Made by a program: the position numbers and the translations under genes. From positions 81,791 to 145,790 of the forward strand of contig JAHCBB010000012.1 of assembly GCA_019634635.1 (NCBI GenBank): a DNA stretch of 64,000 nt, in the 5' to 3' direction. The notes under the pieces were generated by a model that saw nothing but the letters and a program-made list of their open reading frames with translations, did not search any database and was not told the origin of the DNA. Shown one piece after another: positions 27,745 to 35,695 of this stretch (position 1 is the first letter of the stretch; every line of letters starts with the position of its first letter). Origin of the DNA: Verrucomicrobiia bacterium. Its GTDB lineage: Bacteria > Verrucomicrobiota > Verrucomicrobiia > Limisphaerales > UBA9464.

Positions 27745-27829
27745 ACCCAAGCGCAGCGACCCGGCACACGAGGAGGTCCGAATGAAACCGCGACGTGTTG
27801 GCCGGGTTCGCTGCAGCGCACGGTTGAAC
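27745..27829. repeat. attC-like imperfect hairpin upstream of hicB
   Basis: Arms GCGCAGCGACCCGGCACACG (27751-27770) and the stretch 27794-27819 (CGTGT..GCCGGGT..CGCTG..CAGCGC) are complementary with a few extra bases on one side. The right outer box GTTGAAC (27823-27829) fits the core GTTRRRY exactly; the left box ACCCAAG (27745-27751) is one base off RYYYAAC. It lies 43 bases upstream of the hicB start, where the preceding cassette's site or attI would be. Confidence 0.35.
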
Positions 27830-27898
27830 GAAGCCGCTGCGCGGGGGGCTTCGCCGGGTGTGGCTTTCGGGTAGGGCTGGCGCTGAGAGTGCCAGTCT

Positions 27899-28288
27899 AT
27901 GAGCGATTCATCAGACACGAGTTCCTCCACAGCCTCCCACACCGCCTCGCACCCCAACGCGAACCGTCCGCCGGCGCGCTTGACACCGCCGCGGCAACGG
28001 TTCACCGGACACCTGCTCCTGCAGCAGAAGGCGAAGCGGACCGTTCAGGCCTACACCGCCTGGATTTATGATCTGGCCAGGTTCCACAAGCGTTCCCCGG
28101 ATCAGCTCAGGCAGCCCGAGAACCGTGTTGAGATACTGCACCTGATCACCGAGCGCAACCATTCAGTCACAAGGACTATCGCCACTGCGAAAGCCTCCAA
28201 CAGGGACAGGACAACGATCCGTAGATCTGGCGATGGCGGGTGGCTGATGGAGCCTTGGATGCTGTCGTCATGCGCCAGCGTCGTCTGA
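27899..28288 (+). pseudogene. Tyrosine recombinase N-terminal remnant
   Basis: In this 129-codon frame, residues about 35-75 (LLLQQKAKRTVQAYTAWIYD then LARFHKRSPDQLRQPE) resemble the SAM-like core-binding domain at the N-terminus of tyrosine recombinases. Similarity fades after that, and none of the catalytic R-H-R-Y region follows. The Ser/Thr/His-rich first 30 codons look non-native. It is read divergently from the hicBA pair. It is closer to XerC/D-like recombinases than to IntI. Confidence 0.5.
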
Positions 28289-28337
28289 AGGCTCCCGCCT
28301 CATTTCCGGTGGCCCATGATCCCTGCATGTCGCGGGT

Positions 28338-28660
28338 GGTGAAGCGGCGTACATTGACGTCAATCCGGTGCGGGCCGGATTGGTGGAAGATCCCAAGGAC
28401 GATCGCTGGTGCGGGTACGGGGCGGCGGCCGCCGGGGATGCCACGGCCCGTGAAGCCCTGGCCGCGGTGGTGGCGATGGCCCAACGACGGCCGCAGGTCG
28501 CGCAAGAACTCGGGCAGGCGTTGGCGACGTACCGGATGTGGCCTTCGGACAGGGGGAGGAGCGGGAAGGAACAGCTCCGGACGGTGGATCGGAGCGGAAG
28601 GGATTTTCGCGGGAGGTGGTGCCGGCGGCAGGCCGGGCATGCCGAGGCCTCCAAGGACTG
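28338..28660 (+). pseudogene. REP-associated tyrosine transposase (Y1) fragment, frameshifted
   Basis: The frame from about 28338 reads GEAAYIDVNPVRAGLVEDP, KDDRWCGYG and later RRPQVAQELGQALATYRMW, typical of the middle of REP-associated transposases. Near 28540 the similarity moves to another frame (FGQGEEREGTAPDGG, then RKGFSREVV), matching the family's next conserved part. The N-terminal HUH/Tyr catalytic region is absent. It is a dead fragment with at least one frameshift and truncations at both ends. Confidence 0.6.
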
Positions 28661-28755
28661 ACAGCAGCCGACTCAAGCCCAAGTCCGCGTCGCGTCCTGC
28701 CGCGAAGGCACGAATCGGTGCTCCCCCAAGCCACGTTCCGCACCAGCGACGCTCC

Positions 28756-28797
28756 AGTCCCGCCGCCCCGCCAATAGCTGACCTGTCCCTTTGTGCC
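28756..28797 (+). repeat. Direct repeat copy 1
   Basis: This 42-base sequence reappears at 30228-30268 with about four substitutions and one base less. The shared end is CCTGTCCCTTTGTGCC in both. It directly abuts the IS4-type remnant that begins at 28798. Confidence 0.75.
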
Positions 28798-29007
28798 AAA
28801 CGACGGCAACGAATTCAACAGCAACTGTACAAAGTCGTGGCGGCCGATTTGGTGCCCGAGCGTCCCGGACGACCAGAACCCAGAGCGGTCAAGCGTCGTC
28901 CAAAGCCATATCCGCTCTTGACGACTCCACGCCGAGTTTATAGGGAAATCCCGCACAGAAACCGCTACCGACGCTCAGTTAAACACCCCAGTTTTGTTGG
29001 CCTTTAA
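28798..29007 (+). pseudogene. IS4-family transposase C-terminal remnant
   Basis: The frame reads KRRQRIQQQLYKVVAADLVP, then RPGRPEPRAVKRRPKPYPLL and RVYREIPHRNRY before a stop. RPxRxEPRxVKRRPKPxxLL is the conserved C-terminal end of one IS4-group transposase family. Only about 60-70 codons remain, and the DDE core is missing. The fragment begins exactly at the end of the direct repeat. Confidence 0.6.
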
Positions 29008-29087
29008 CCAAGCACTATTCATGACAGATCACATGGCGCCATGTGATGAGAAATTTCGTCGAAGTTGCTCGGTCCGCAGTGCAATGT

Positions 29088-29906
29088 TCAGAAGGGATCG
29101 AGTCTTGTCTTGGCGAGGCGGGTGAAAAACCAGCGCAAGTCCTGCCCCTCGCCCCGCGGGGGAACGGACTCACCTTCGTAATACGAGCCGCGTTCTGGCG
29201 GCATGCTGCTCGGGTTCACCAGGCGATGCAGCTCGCCGTGCCCATCCACAAACGAAACTGTTGTGGATCGGGCGTGGCGGGACGCAGGAAGGTTGATCCA
29301 GCCGGGGCCTCGGGGACCAACGCCCACCTCGAATAATGAAGACCAAAGCGTATCAGCGTGGGTGTCAATGAAAGTCGCGACGTCTGCCCGATTGCTGCGC
29401 GACAGGTCGAAACGGCGCAGTACCGGATCGGTGATCCACCCGAAAGCCACCGCCAATTCTGTACCCATATAGCTGTTCATGGAATAAGATCGAAGACGTT
29501 GATGAGCCTTGCCGTCAATCACGGTGGGCAGGCGATCAGACGGACACTTAAACACCCGAACGCTCTGAAGATAAGGGCCCAGCACCCCATAATTTGGGTC
29601 CAGTGTGCCCAGCAGGTAGTGGACATTGGTTCCGGGAGACCTCCCGTAAGCGCTGTCACCCGCCGCCCAACTCGGCAAGTGGGTGCCGAGGAAGCCCGGA
29701 GGGTTATTGGGGACAAGCCAGTCACGATTGTCGTCGGCATAGAGACTCCATGCGATCATCAGTTGATGGTGGTTGCTCAAACACACCGCCCCTTCGGCCC
29801 TGGACCGTGCGCGGGCCAGAGCCGGCAGCAGCAGGGCTGCCAGGATCGCGATGATGGCAATCACCACCAGCAGCTCAATCAGCGTGAAGCCCCGCTGCGG
29901 TTTCAT
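29088..29906 (-). CDS. Prepilin-like protein with H-X9-DG motif
   Basis: This 272-aa protein has a type IV prepilin-type leader: basic MKPQR, then the cleavage/methylation motif [20 protein letters not shown]. Prepilin peptidase would cut after Gly; the helix anchors the pseudopilin. The C-terminal part carries [12 protein letters not shown], an exact H-X9-DG motif seen in processing-associated pseudopilins abundant in Planctomycetes and Verrucomicrobia. The ATG at 29906 is preferred to an in-frame TTG at 29942. It is isolated between transposase debris and a direct repeat, so it may have moved or been stranded. Confidence 0.88.
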   Translation of the reverse strand: MKPQRGFTLIELLVVIAIIAILAALLLPALARARSRAEGAVCLSNHHQLMIAWSLYADDNRDWLVPNNPPGFLGTHLPSWAAGDSAYGRSPGTNVHYLLGTLDPNYGVLGPYLQSVRVFKCPSDRLPTVIDGKAHQRLRSYSMNSYMGTELAVAFGWITDPVLRRFDLSRSNRADVATFIDTHADTLWSSLFEVGVGPRGPGWINLPASRHARSTTVSFVDGHGELHRLVNPSSMPPERGSYYEGESVPPRGEGQDLRWFFTRLAKTRLDPF

Positions 29907-30401
29907 GTTTGTGGCGCCGTTGTGGCGGGTGCCGGCCTTCAAGGCTTAATTCACACACCGCTGAGGGTAGATGATGGATGCTCGGGTACCTGCGGTGCCC
30001 ATCTGCCCGTATCCCACAATTACTCCGCTGTCACTGATCGCCTCAGCAGAGGTCAGGGTCCAACCCACTGGGTACATTCATGGCGCGAAGGGAGGTAGAG
30101 GTTTGGTTTGGGCACTTCGTCGTTGGTGAACAAAGCGTTCTCCATCTGAATCGGAATCATGGGGAGGTTTTCGTCTGGCTGAAACGGTGTCAACTTCCGA
30201 TTCAGCAGTTCCCATTTTTAGAATGTAGTCCCGTCGCCCCGCCAAAAGTTGTCCTGTCCCTTTGTGCCGGGAGATGAACGACTTCACCCGAACTCCCGTC
30301 CCTGTGCGCGCGGGGACGTCTGGCGCTGCCCGAACCGTTGCGGGGCGACCGGTCGCAAACGAGGGACTCCGGAATGCCGTAAGGGGTTTCGGGTGACCGG
30401 A
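29907..30401. other. Intergenic stretch between prepilin-like gene and permease
   Basis: No gene was recognised in these 495 bases. The stretch contains direct repeat copy 2 (30228-30268). Short open frames on both strands lack family features. Confidence 0.5.
30228..30268 (+). repeat. Direct repeat copy 2
   Basis: This is the second copy of the repeat at 28756-28797, in the same orientation, 1.47 kb away. It ends CCTGTCCCTTTGTGCC. It differs by one base deletion in a C-run and about four substitutions. Confidence 0.75.
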
Positions 30402-31682
30402 TCACCCGGACGTCCGGCGTCCGCGCCACCGCCAGGCAGCCAGGCCGAGCGCCACGGTGCCCAGGCTTGCAGCGGCGGCGGCCGGACGTTCCACCACCGT
30501 CGCCCCGCAACTGCCCAGCACCGCCAGGAGGAACAACCCCGGAACCCAAGGCCAGCCCGGCACCGGCATCCGCTCCCTTTCCCGGAGTCTCATCCGGATC
30601 AATCCACCCACGGTCGCGGCGGTCATCAGGCCGAGGGTCAATCCCACATAGGTCAGCAGTCCCGCAAACGTCACGGTCGCCAGCATCGCCAGGGCGATCG
30701 CGGCCTGAGCCACCACGGCACGCCACGGCGGTCCGTCCCCGGTTGCGGAAAGCCAGTGCGGCAGGTGGCCATCCCGCGCCATGCGGGCGACCACCCGGGG
30801 TCCGGCCATGAGAAAGGAGGACACCGACATCATCAGGACCAGCGCGATGAGCGCCGAGACCGCGGCGCCCCAGGCGGGGCCTCCGAGCTGTTCCGCGGCG
30901 ATCCGGCCCACCTCCACCTGCCCGGCGAGTTCCGAAACGGACGCCGAGTACACAAACACCCAGTTGAGGGCCACGTAGAGCGCGGTGACCATCAGCGTGC
31001 CCAGGAGCAGGGCACGGGGCAGATTGCGCGCGGGATCGCGGATCTCGCCGCCGACGTAGACCGCCGCATTCCATCCCGCATAGCTGTAGGAAACCACGAT
31101 CAAGGCCACACCGAACCGGGCAGCGGCATCCGCAGTCCCGACTGGGTCCCCGGGGTCCGGCAATGCGATGCGGACCCGCGGCAGCGCCAGCGCCAGAAAT
31201 CCGAGGATCAGGGCCAGATTCCAGCCCACGCCAAGGCTCTGGACCCGCGCCGCCTTCCCTGCCGGCAGGGCATGCAGGACGGCACAGGTCAGGAGCAGCG
31301 CCCCCCCGGCGAGCCGCGGGTCCGAGCCGGGAAACCAGGGGGCCACGTACCGGCCAAAGGCAAATGCCGAAGCCGCCGCCGGAGCGGCAAACCCGACCAG
31401 CAGGGAGACCCATCCGGCGACATAACCCGCGGCGGGATGGACGGTGTGCGTCAGGAACCAGTATTCCCCGCCCGACTCCGGCAGGCGGCGCCCCAACGCG
31501 CCGTAGCTGAGCGCCCCCAGCATGGCGATGACGCCCCCCAGGGCCCACACCGCGAGGACGGCCCCGGGCGAGCGAAGGTCCTCCAGCAGCAGGCCGCTCG
31601 TGGTGAAGACTCCGGTCCCAATCATCGCCGCCACCACCAGGGCGATGGCGCTCGTCAATCCCAACGGACGGTGTTCTGACAT
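30402..31682 (-). CDS. APC-family amino acid permease
   Basis: This inner-membrane transporter (426 aa) of the amino acid-polyamine-organocation superfamily has about twelve hydrophobic helices. The first-helix motif GLTSAIALVVAAMIGTGVF with GTG is typical of substrate-binding helix 1. PESGGEYWFL and the helix-6 region (YSYAGWNAAVYVGGEIRDP) match APC permeases. The ATG at 31682 starts right before helix 1; the frame upstream to 31784 is not needed. Substrate is not predictable from sequence alone. It stands alone, downstream of the sulfate-binding protein gene on the same strand. Confidence 0.9.
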   Translation of the reverse strand: MSEHRPLGLTSAIALVVAAMIGTGVFTTSGLLLEDLRSPGAVLAVWALGGVIAMLGALSYGALGRRLPESGGEYWFLTHTVHPAAGYVAGWVSLLVGFAAPAAASAFAFGRYVAPWFPGSDPRLAGGALLLTCAVLHALPAGKAARVQSLGVGWNLALILGFLALALPRVRIALPDPGDPVGTADAAARFGVALIVVSYSYAGWNAAVYVGGEIRDPARNLPRALLLGTLMVTALYVALNWVFVYSASVSELAGQVEVGRIAAEQLGGPAWGAAVSALIALVLMMSVSSFLMAGPRVVARMARDGHLPHWLSATGDGPPWRAVVAQAAIALAMLATVTFAGLLTYVGLTLGLMTAATVGGLIRMRLRERERMPVPGWPWVPGLFLLAVLGSCGATVVERPAAAAASLGTVALGLAAWRWRGRRTSG

Positions 31683-31823
31683 CGTGCAACCCGTTTCCAC
31701 AGCGTGCACCGCGGAATCGGTCGGCACTCTGGGAATCTGCGGGAACCCTGGCCAGCCCAATGCCCGAAGGCACCCCGTCTCCACCCCGTATTTCGAATCC
31801 CGGCCTGAGGGGGGGCCTGCCGC

Positions 31824-32882
31824 CTACCGCCGGCGGCCGGCGGTCTGAACGCGTTCAAACGTGCCGCCGTCACCAAAGTGATCCTTTTGGGCGCGGCTCC
31901 AGCCCCCAAAATCGTGATCGATCGTCAGGAACTCAATCGCTGGGAACTTTCCGGCGTACCGGGCAGCCACGGATTCGAGACGGGGGCGGTAGTGGTTCTT
32001 CGCGATGATCTCCTGACCTTCCTCGCTGTAGAGGTATTTCAGATACTCGGTCGCGACCTGCTCGGTGCCCCGCTTTCTCGCGGCGCTCTCCACAATCGCG
32101 ACCGTGGGTTCCGCAAGAATGCTCAGGGGCGGCACCACCATTTCAAGGGAGTCGCCGCCGCTTTCCGCCAGGGACAGGAAGGCCTCGTTCTCCCAAGTGA
32201 TCAGCACGTCGCCAATGCCGCGCTGAGTAAACGTCGTTGTCGCTCCCCGCGCTCCGGTGTCGAGCACGGGAACATGCTCAAAAAGTGCGGTCATGAATTT
32301 AAAGACCTGATTGGTGTCCCCCCCGAATCGCCGAGCCGCAGCCCCCCAGGCCGCCAGATAGTTCCAACGAGCCCCCCCCGAGGACTTGGGGTTTGCAGTG
32401 ATCACCGAGACTCCGGGCTGGACCAAATCCTCCCAGTCCCCGATGCCCTTTGGATTCCCCTTCCGAACCAAAAAGACCACGGTGGACGTATAGGGAGCAC
32501 TGTTGTCGGGAAGCCGGCGCTGCCAGCCAGGCGAAATCTGTCGCGACCGCTCGGCTATGGCGTCCACATCCGCCGCCAAGGCCAGGGTCACAACGTCCGC
32601 TGCCAGCCCGTCAATCACCGCACGGGCCTGCTTGCCAGACCCTCCGTGCGACATGCGGATCGAGACGGAATCCCCGGTTGTCGCCTTCCAATGCGCCGAA
32701 AAGGCACGATTGAACTCCTCAAACAGCTCGCGTGTGGGATCGTAGGAAACGTTGAGCAACTCCACGGATTTTGGAGCCGCGATCGCCACCCCAAGGGTCC
32801 ACGCGAACCAGAGTGGGAGCGTAACGAAGGCGAAGCGGACGCAAGAGGCTGCGTCAGCAAACAACAATGGGGCAAGTTTCAC
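31824..32882 (-). CDS. sbp: Sulfate ABC transporter substrate-binding protein
   Basis: This periplasmic sulfate-binding protein (352 aa) has a signal segment ([20 protein letters not shown]). Family blocks are strong: [58 protein letters not shown] and [13 protein letters not shown]. No CysT/CysW/CysA genes are nearby, so the permease must be elsewhere, or the protein serves another purpose. It lies 21 bases after the YezD-like gene and appears co-transcribed with it. A GC-rich stem (ACCGCCGG / CCGGCGGT, 31826-31844) overlaps the last codons. Confidence 0.92.
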   Translation of the reverse strand: MKLAPLLFADAASCVRFAFVTLPLWFAWTLGVAIAAPKSVELLNVSYDPTRELFEEFNRAFSAHWKATTGDSVSIRMSHGGSGKQARAVIDGLAADVVTLALAADVDAIAERSRQISPGWQRRLPDNSAPYTSTVVFLVRKGNPKGIGDWEDLVQPGVSVITANPKSSGGARWNYLAAWGAAARRFGGDTNQVFKFMTALFEHVPVLDTGARGATTTFTQRGIGDVLITWENEAFLSLAESGGDSLEMVVPPLSILAEPTVAIVESAARKRGTEQVATEYLKYLYSEEGQEIIAKNHYRPRLESVAARYAGKFPAIEFLTIDHDFGGWSRAQKDHFGDGGTFERVQTAGRRR

Positions 32883-32903
32883 GGCCGTGGTTTCTTGATG
32901 GAA

Positions 32904-33095
32904 TCACTCCCCGGATCCAAGCCGGGATTCAATTCGAATTTTCTCGACCTTCTCGATCTGCACCACGCGGCCGTCGTGAACGACGATCTGCACCTGGCCA
33001 AAGCGGAGTGATTCGACTTGAAGTCGAACGGCATTCAACCAGACCGGGACCGACTGGGATTCTCCAACCCCCTGCGTGACCACTCGTTTGTCCAT
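32904..33095 (-). CDS. YezD-like (DUF2292) small protein
   Basis: This 63-aa protein matches the DUF2292/YezD family through VESLRFGQVQIVVHDGRVVQ followed by IEKVEKIRI. The family is short, cytosolic and frequently encoded beside sulfate or cysteine uptake genes; its molecular function is unknown. The ATG at 33095 is chosen over a GTG at 33101. The promoter region to its right (33102-33250) is unusually AT-rich for this genome, with TATAG-like and AATTTAG stretches, which suggests a transcription start separate from the ExbD gene upstream. Confidence 0.8.
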   Translation of the reverse strand: MDKRVVTQGVGESQSVPVWLNAVRLQVESLRFGQVQIVVHDGRVVQIEKVEKIRIESRLGSGE

Positions 33096-33250
33096 GAGCA
33101 CGATCCAAACACGATTTAAACTATAGAATCAATAGATAATTTAGAATTGGCGTCCATTTCGAGCAGGACGGACAACTTCTCGAGCCAACCGGCAACGACC
33201 GGCAGACGCGGCGTGCGGGCTGGGGCGGGCGCAAATCGCCGAACGTCGGT

Positions 33251-33673
33251 TCAAAGCACGGGAGATCCGGTCTCGGTGGCGAGCCCCACTTTGACGATGT
33301 CCAACTGCTGGAGGATGTCGAGTACCCGAACCACATACTGATAGTCGGCATCCGGGGTGCCTCGAACGACGTACGGTCTCTCGGCGTCCTGCTGTTGGAG
33401 GGCCGCGAGACTGGCACGGAGTTCCCCCAGTGTGAGCACCCGCCCGTTGAGGGAGATGCTGCCCGAGGCGGTGACCAGGATCTGGTGCGGAGGTTCGGGG
33501 GGACGGTCACTCGGCGGAGGCACCTGCGTCGAAGGCAGGTTCATCTCCAGGTGATTGACCATCTGGGGCGTGGTGATGATGAAGATCACCAGCAGCACGA
33601 ACGCCAGATCGAGCAACGGCGTGATGTTCAGCTCGTTGAGCGAACTGTGTTGCGATCGCGAGGTCTTCTTCAT
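33251..33673 (-). CDS. ExbD/TolR family protein (second copy)
   Basis: This 140-aa inner-membrane protein of the TonB energising complex has one helix (LLDLAFVLLVIFIITTPQMV) preceded by the conserved ELNITPLLDL, whose Asp carries protons. A periplasmic domain follows. Its start overlaps the tonB stop by 4 bases. It is paralogous to the ExbD at 34369, sharing the helix almost exactly but diverging in the periplasmic part, as in systems with two ExbD subunits. Confidence 0.92.
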   Translation of the reverse strand: MKKTSRSQHSSLNELNITPLLDLAFVLLVIFIITTPQMVNHLEMNLPSTQVPPPSDRPPEPPHQILVTASGSISLNGRVLTLGELRASLAALQQQDAERPYVVRGTPDADYQYVVRVLDILQQLDIVKVGLATETGSPVL

Positions 33674-34362
33674 GGCAGGCCTGAAGCGTCAGCTTCCGCG
33701 GCAACATCGAAGCGCACCAGGAACCGGGGGGGAAACTCCCTGGGAGGCGGACGCCCCAGGGTGCGGGTGGACCGGATCGCCTCCCGCACAGAGTTGTCCC
33801 AAGCGGTATGACCGCTGCCGCGCTGCCAGCGGGAATCCACCACCTCACCTCCGGGGCCGATGGAGAACTCCACCTCGGCAACAAACCGCTCGTCGGCCAC
33901 ACCATCCGGGCGCACCCACCGGGACCGCAGCATGAACTCGACGTAGCCCCGGTACAGGGCCACAGGGTCCGAGGTGGATTCCACGACCTTCGCGCCATCC
34001 GCAAAGTTAAACGCGGGAAGTCCGACCGGCGGAGGGGCCACCGGGGGGGCCGTGAGCGGTGCCGCCGGCGGTGGCGGGGCGACGTTCACCGGCGGTGGCG
34101 GTGGCGTCGCCGCCTGGGGAATCACGTCCTCACGGGGTAACTCAGGAGGAGGTTCCGGCGGATTGTCGGGCTCCTTGGGCTCCTCGGGCTCCGGAGGCTT
34201 TTCCTTCGGGGCCATGGTCACCGCGATGGTCTTGAGCTGTTTGCCCAGCAGCCCCTCGCGCGCCGCAAGGAACGCCAGACCCAGGATCACCACGGCATGA
34301 AACACCAGCGAGACGATCAGATTGACCGTCGCCGAACTGCGCTTCCTTCGTGGGGCCGCCAT
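33670..34362 (-). CDS. tonB: TonB family energy transducer
   Basis: This 230-aa TonB-like protein has an N-terminal helix (VNLIVSLVFHAVVILGLAFLAA), a Pro/Glu-rich spacer (about 50-115, many PEPP/PPPP runs) able to span the periplasm, and a TonB C-terminal domain (about 130-225). It would carry proton-motive energy from ExbB/ExbD to an outer-membrane partner. It sits between the two exbD genes, 6 bases after the first and overlapping the second. No TonB-dependent receptor is present in the window. Confidence 0.9.
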   Translation of the reverse strand: MAAPRRKRSSATVNLIVSLVFHAVVILGLAFLAAREGLLGKQLKTIAVTMAPKEKPPEPEEPKEPDNPPEPPPELPREDVIPQAATPPPPPVNVAPPPPAAPLTAPPVAPPPVGLPAFNFADGAKVVESTSDPVALYRGYVEFMLRSRWVRPDGVADERFVAEVEFSIGPGGEVVDSRWQRGSGHTAWDNSVREAIRSTRTLGRPPPREFPPRFLVRFDVAAEADASGLP

Positions 34363-34368
34363 TGGCGT

Positions 34369-34788
34369 TCAGAGTTCTCCGGGCGCCAGCGGCTCCGTCG
34401 CCAGCTCCACCCGCAGCACGTTGGCCTGCTGCAACATGTCCATCACCCCCACGATGCGCGCATACTTGGTCTTGGCATCCCCGCGCACGATCACGCTCAG
34501 ATCCGGGTCCGCGGTCCGCAACTCCACCAAAAGCCCGTGGAGCGCCAGCTCATCCACCTCCTGCTTGTTCAGGTACAGCCGCCCGGAGCCATCCACCGTT
34601 ACATAATTGGCCTTCCGCGGCGGATCCTTCTCACGGCGGGACGCAGACGGCAGATCGAGGTCCAGGTCATTGACGATGGGCGTGGTGGTGATGATGAAGA
34701 TCACGAGCAGCACAAACGCGAGATCCAGGAGCGGCGTGATGTTGAGCTCCGTCAGCGAGTGGTGATGAGTTTGGGAGCACTTTTTCAT
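34369..34788 (-). CDS. exbD: ExbD/TolR family protein (first copy)
   Basis: This 139-aa ExbD starts at the ATG at 34788, preceded by GGGGGT; a TTG at 34800 would add four residues. The helix is LLDLAFVLLVIFIITTTPIV with the preceding LTELNITP. The periplasmic domain carries TVDGSGRLYLNKQEVDELAL. It follows exbB by 8 bases and precedes tonB by 6, so all four are translated from one mRNA. Confidence 0.92.
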   Translation of the reverse strand: MKKCSQTHHHSLTELNITPLLDLAFVLLVIFIITTTPIVNDLDLDLPSASRREKDPPRKANYVTVDGSGRLYLNKQEVDELALHGLLVELRTADPDLSVIVRGDAKTKYARIVGVMDMLQQANVLRVELATEPLAPGEL

Positions 34789-34796
34789 GACCCCCG

Positions 34797-35639
34797 TCAA
34801 CCGAGGTTCGAGGAGACTCCCTCGCGTAATGCCGACTCGATGCGGCGCCCCAGGGATTCGTTGGAGCGCTCCAATTGCTCCGCCAGAATCCGATTCGACG
34901 CCGCCAACTCCTCAGCCAGCGGCCGGTTGTCCACATACGCGTGCTCCAGCGCCGTGGCATACTCGGACGCAAAATTGTCGAGCTCCTGGGTGATCGCCCG
35001 AATGCTGGTCACCATGAAGTTGTAGGCAAACATCGCCGGGATCGCCACCATGAGGCCGACGACGGTGGCGATCAGGGCTCCCGCCACGCCCGGGGCCATC
35101 GCCGTCAGGCTCGCGGAATTGGCTCTCGCGACGCCGGAGAAGGTCTCCATGACGCCCCAGACGGTGCCGAGGAGCCCGATGAACGGTCCACCCGCGACCG
35201 CGGTGGACAACACGACCATGCCCTTTTCCAATGCCAGCGCCTCGGCGCTGGCTGTGCGCTCCAGCGCGACTTTGACCGAATCGAAGGAGGCCCCGCTGAC
35301 ACGCCGGCGGCCGTCCAGCGTCACGGCGTGATGCTCGAGATGGTAGGCAAGCTCCTCGGAGCCGGCGAGATAGAGGTGGTAGGCCGGTGCGCCATCAAAT
35401 GAAACCTCCGTCCTGGACAGTTCCAGCGGATCCCGGGCGGCCCGATAGGCGTTGAAAAACTTGCGGGCCTCCCTACGGGCAACCCAGAGCTGCCGCACCT
35501 TGCTCAGGATGACCGTCCAACTGAACAACGACACGACCACCAGAGTGCCAATGGTGATCTTGCCCTCAAGGGTGGCTCTTTCGAAGGCAAACTGAAGGGC
35601 GCCGGAAGCCAGCAGCGGGTCGAGGGAATGGATCGTCAT
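34797..35639 (-). CDS. exbB: ExbB/TolQ/MotA-type proton channel protein
   Basis: This 280-aa MotA/TolQ/ExbB-family protein has three helices near residues 28-48, 140-165 and 185-210. The conserved second-helix region GPFIGLLGTVWGVMETFSGVA and the third-helix GVAGALIATVVGLMVAIPAM are intact. The C-terminal tail (about 215-280) looks coiled-coil (RILAEQLERSNESLGRRIES), longer than in typical ExbB. It starts 56 bases downstream of tpsA and leads the ExbB-ExbD-TonB-ExbD block. Confidence 0.92.
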   Translation of the reverse strand: MTIHSLDPLLASGALQFAFERATLEGKITIGTLVVVSLFSWTVILSKVRQLWVARREARKFFNAYRAARDPLELSRTEVSFDGAPAYHLYLAGSEELAYHLEHHAVTLDGRRRVSGASFDSVKVALERTASAEALALEKGMVVLSTAVAGGPFIGLLGTVWGVMETFSGVARANSASLTAMAPGVAGALIATVVGLMVAIPAMFAYNFMVTSIRAITQELDNFASEYATALEHAYVDNRPLAEELAASNRILAEQLERSNESLGRRIESALREGVSSNLG

Positions 35640-35695
35640 ATCACACGGGTTCAGAGGTTCGAATCATGGAAGGCCTTGGGGCGGCGTGCCGCCAA

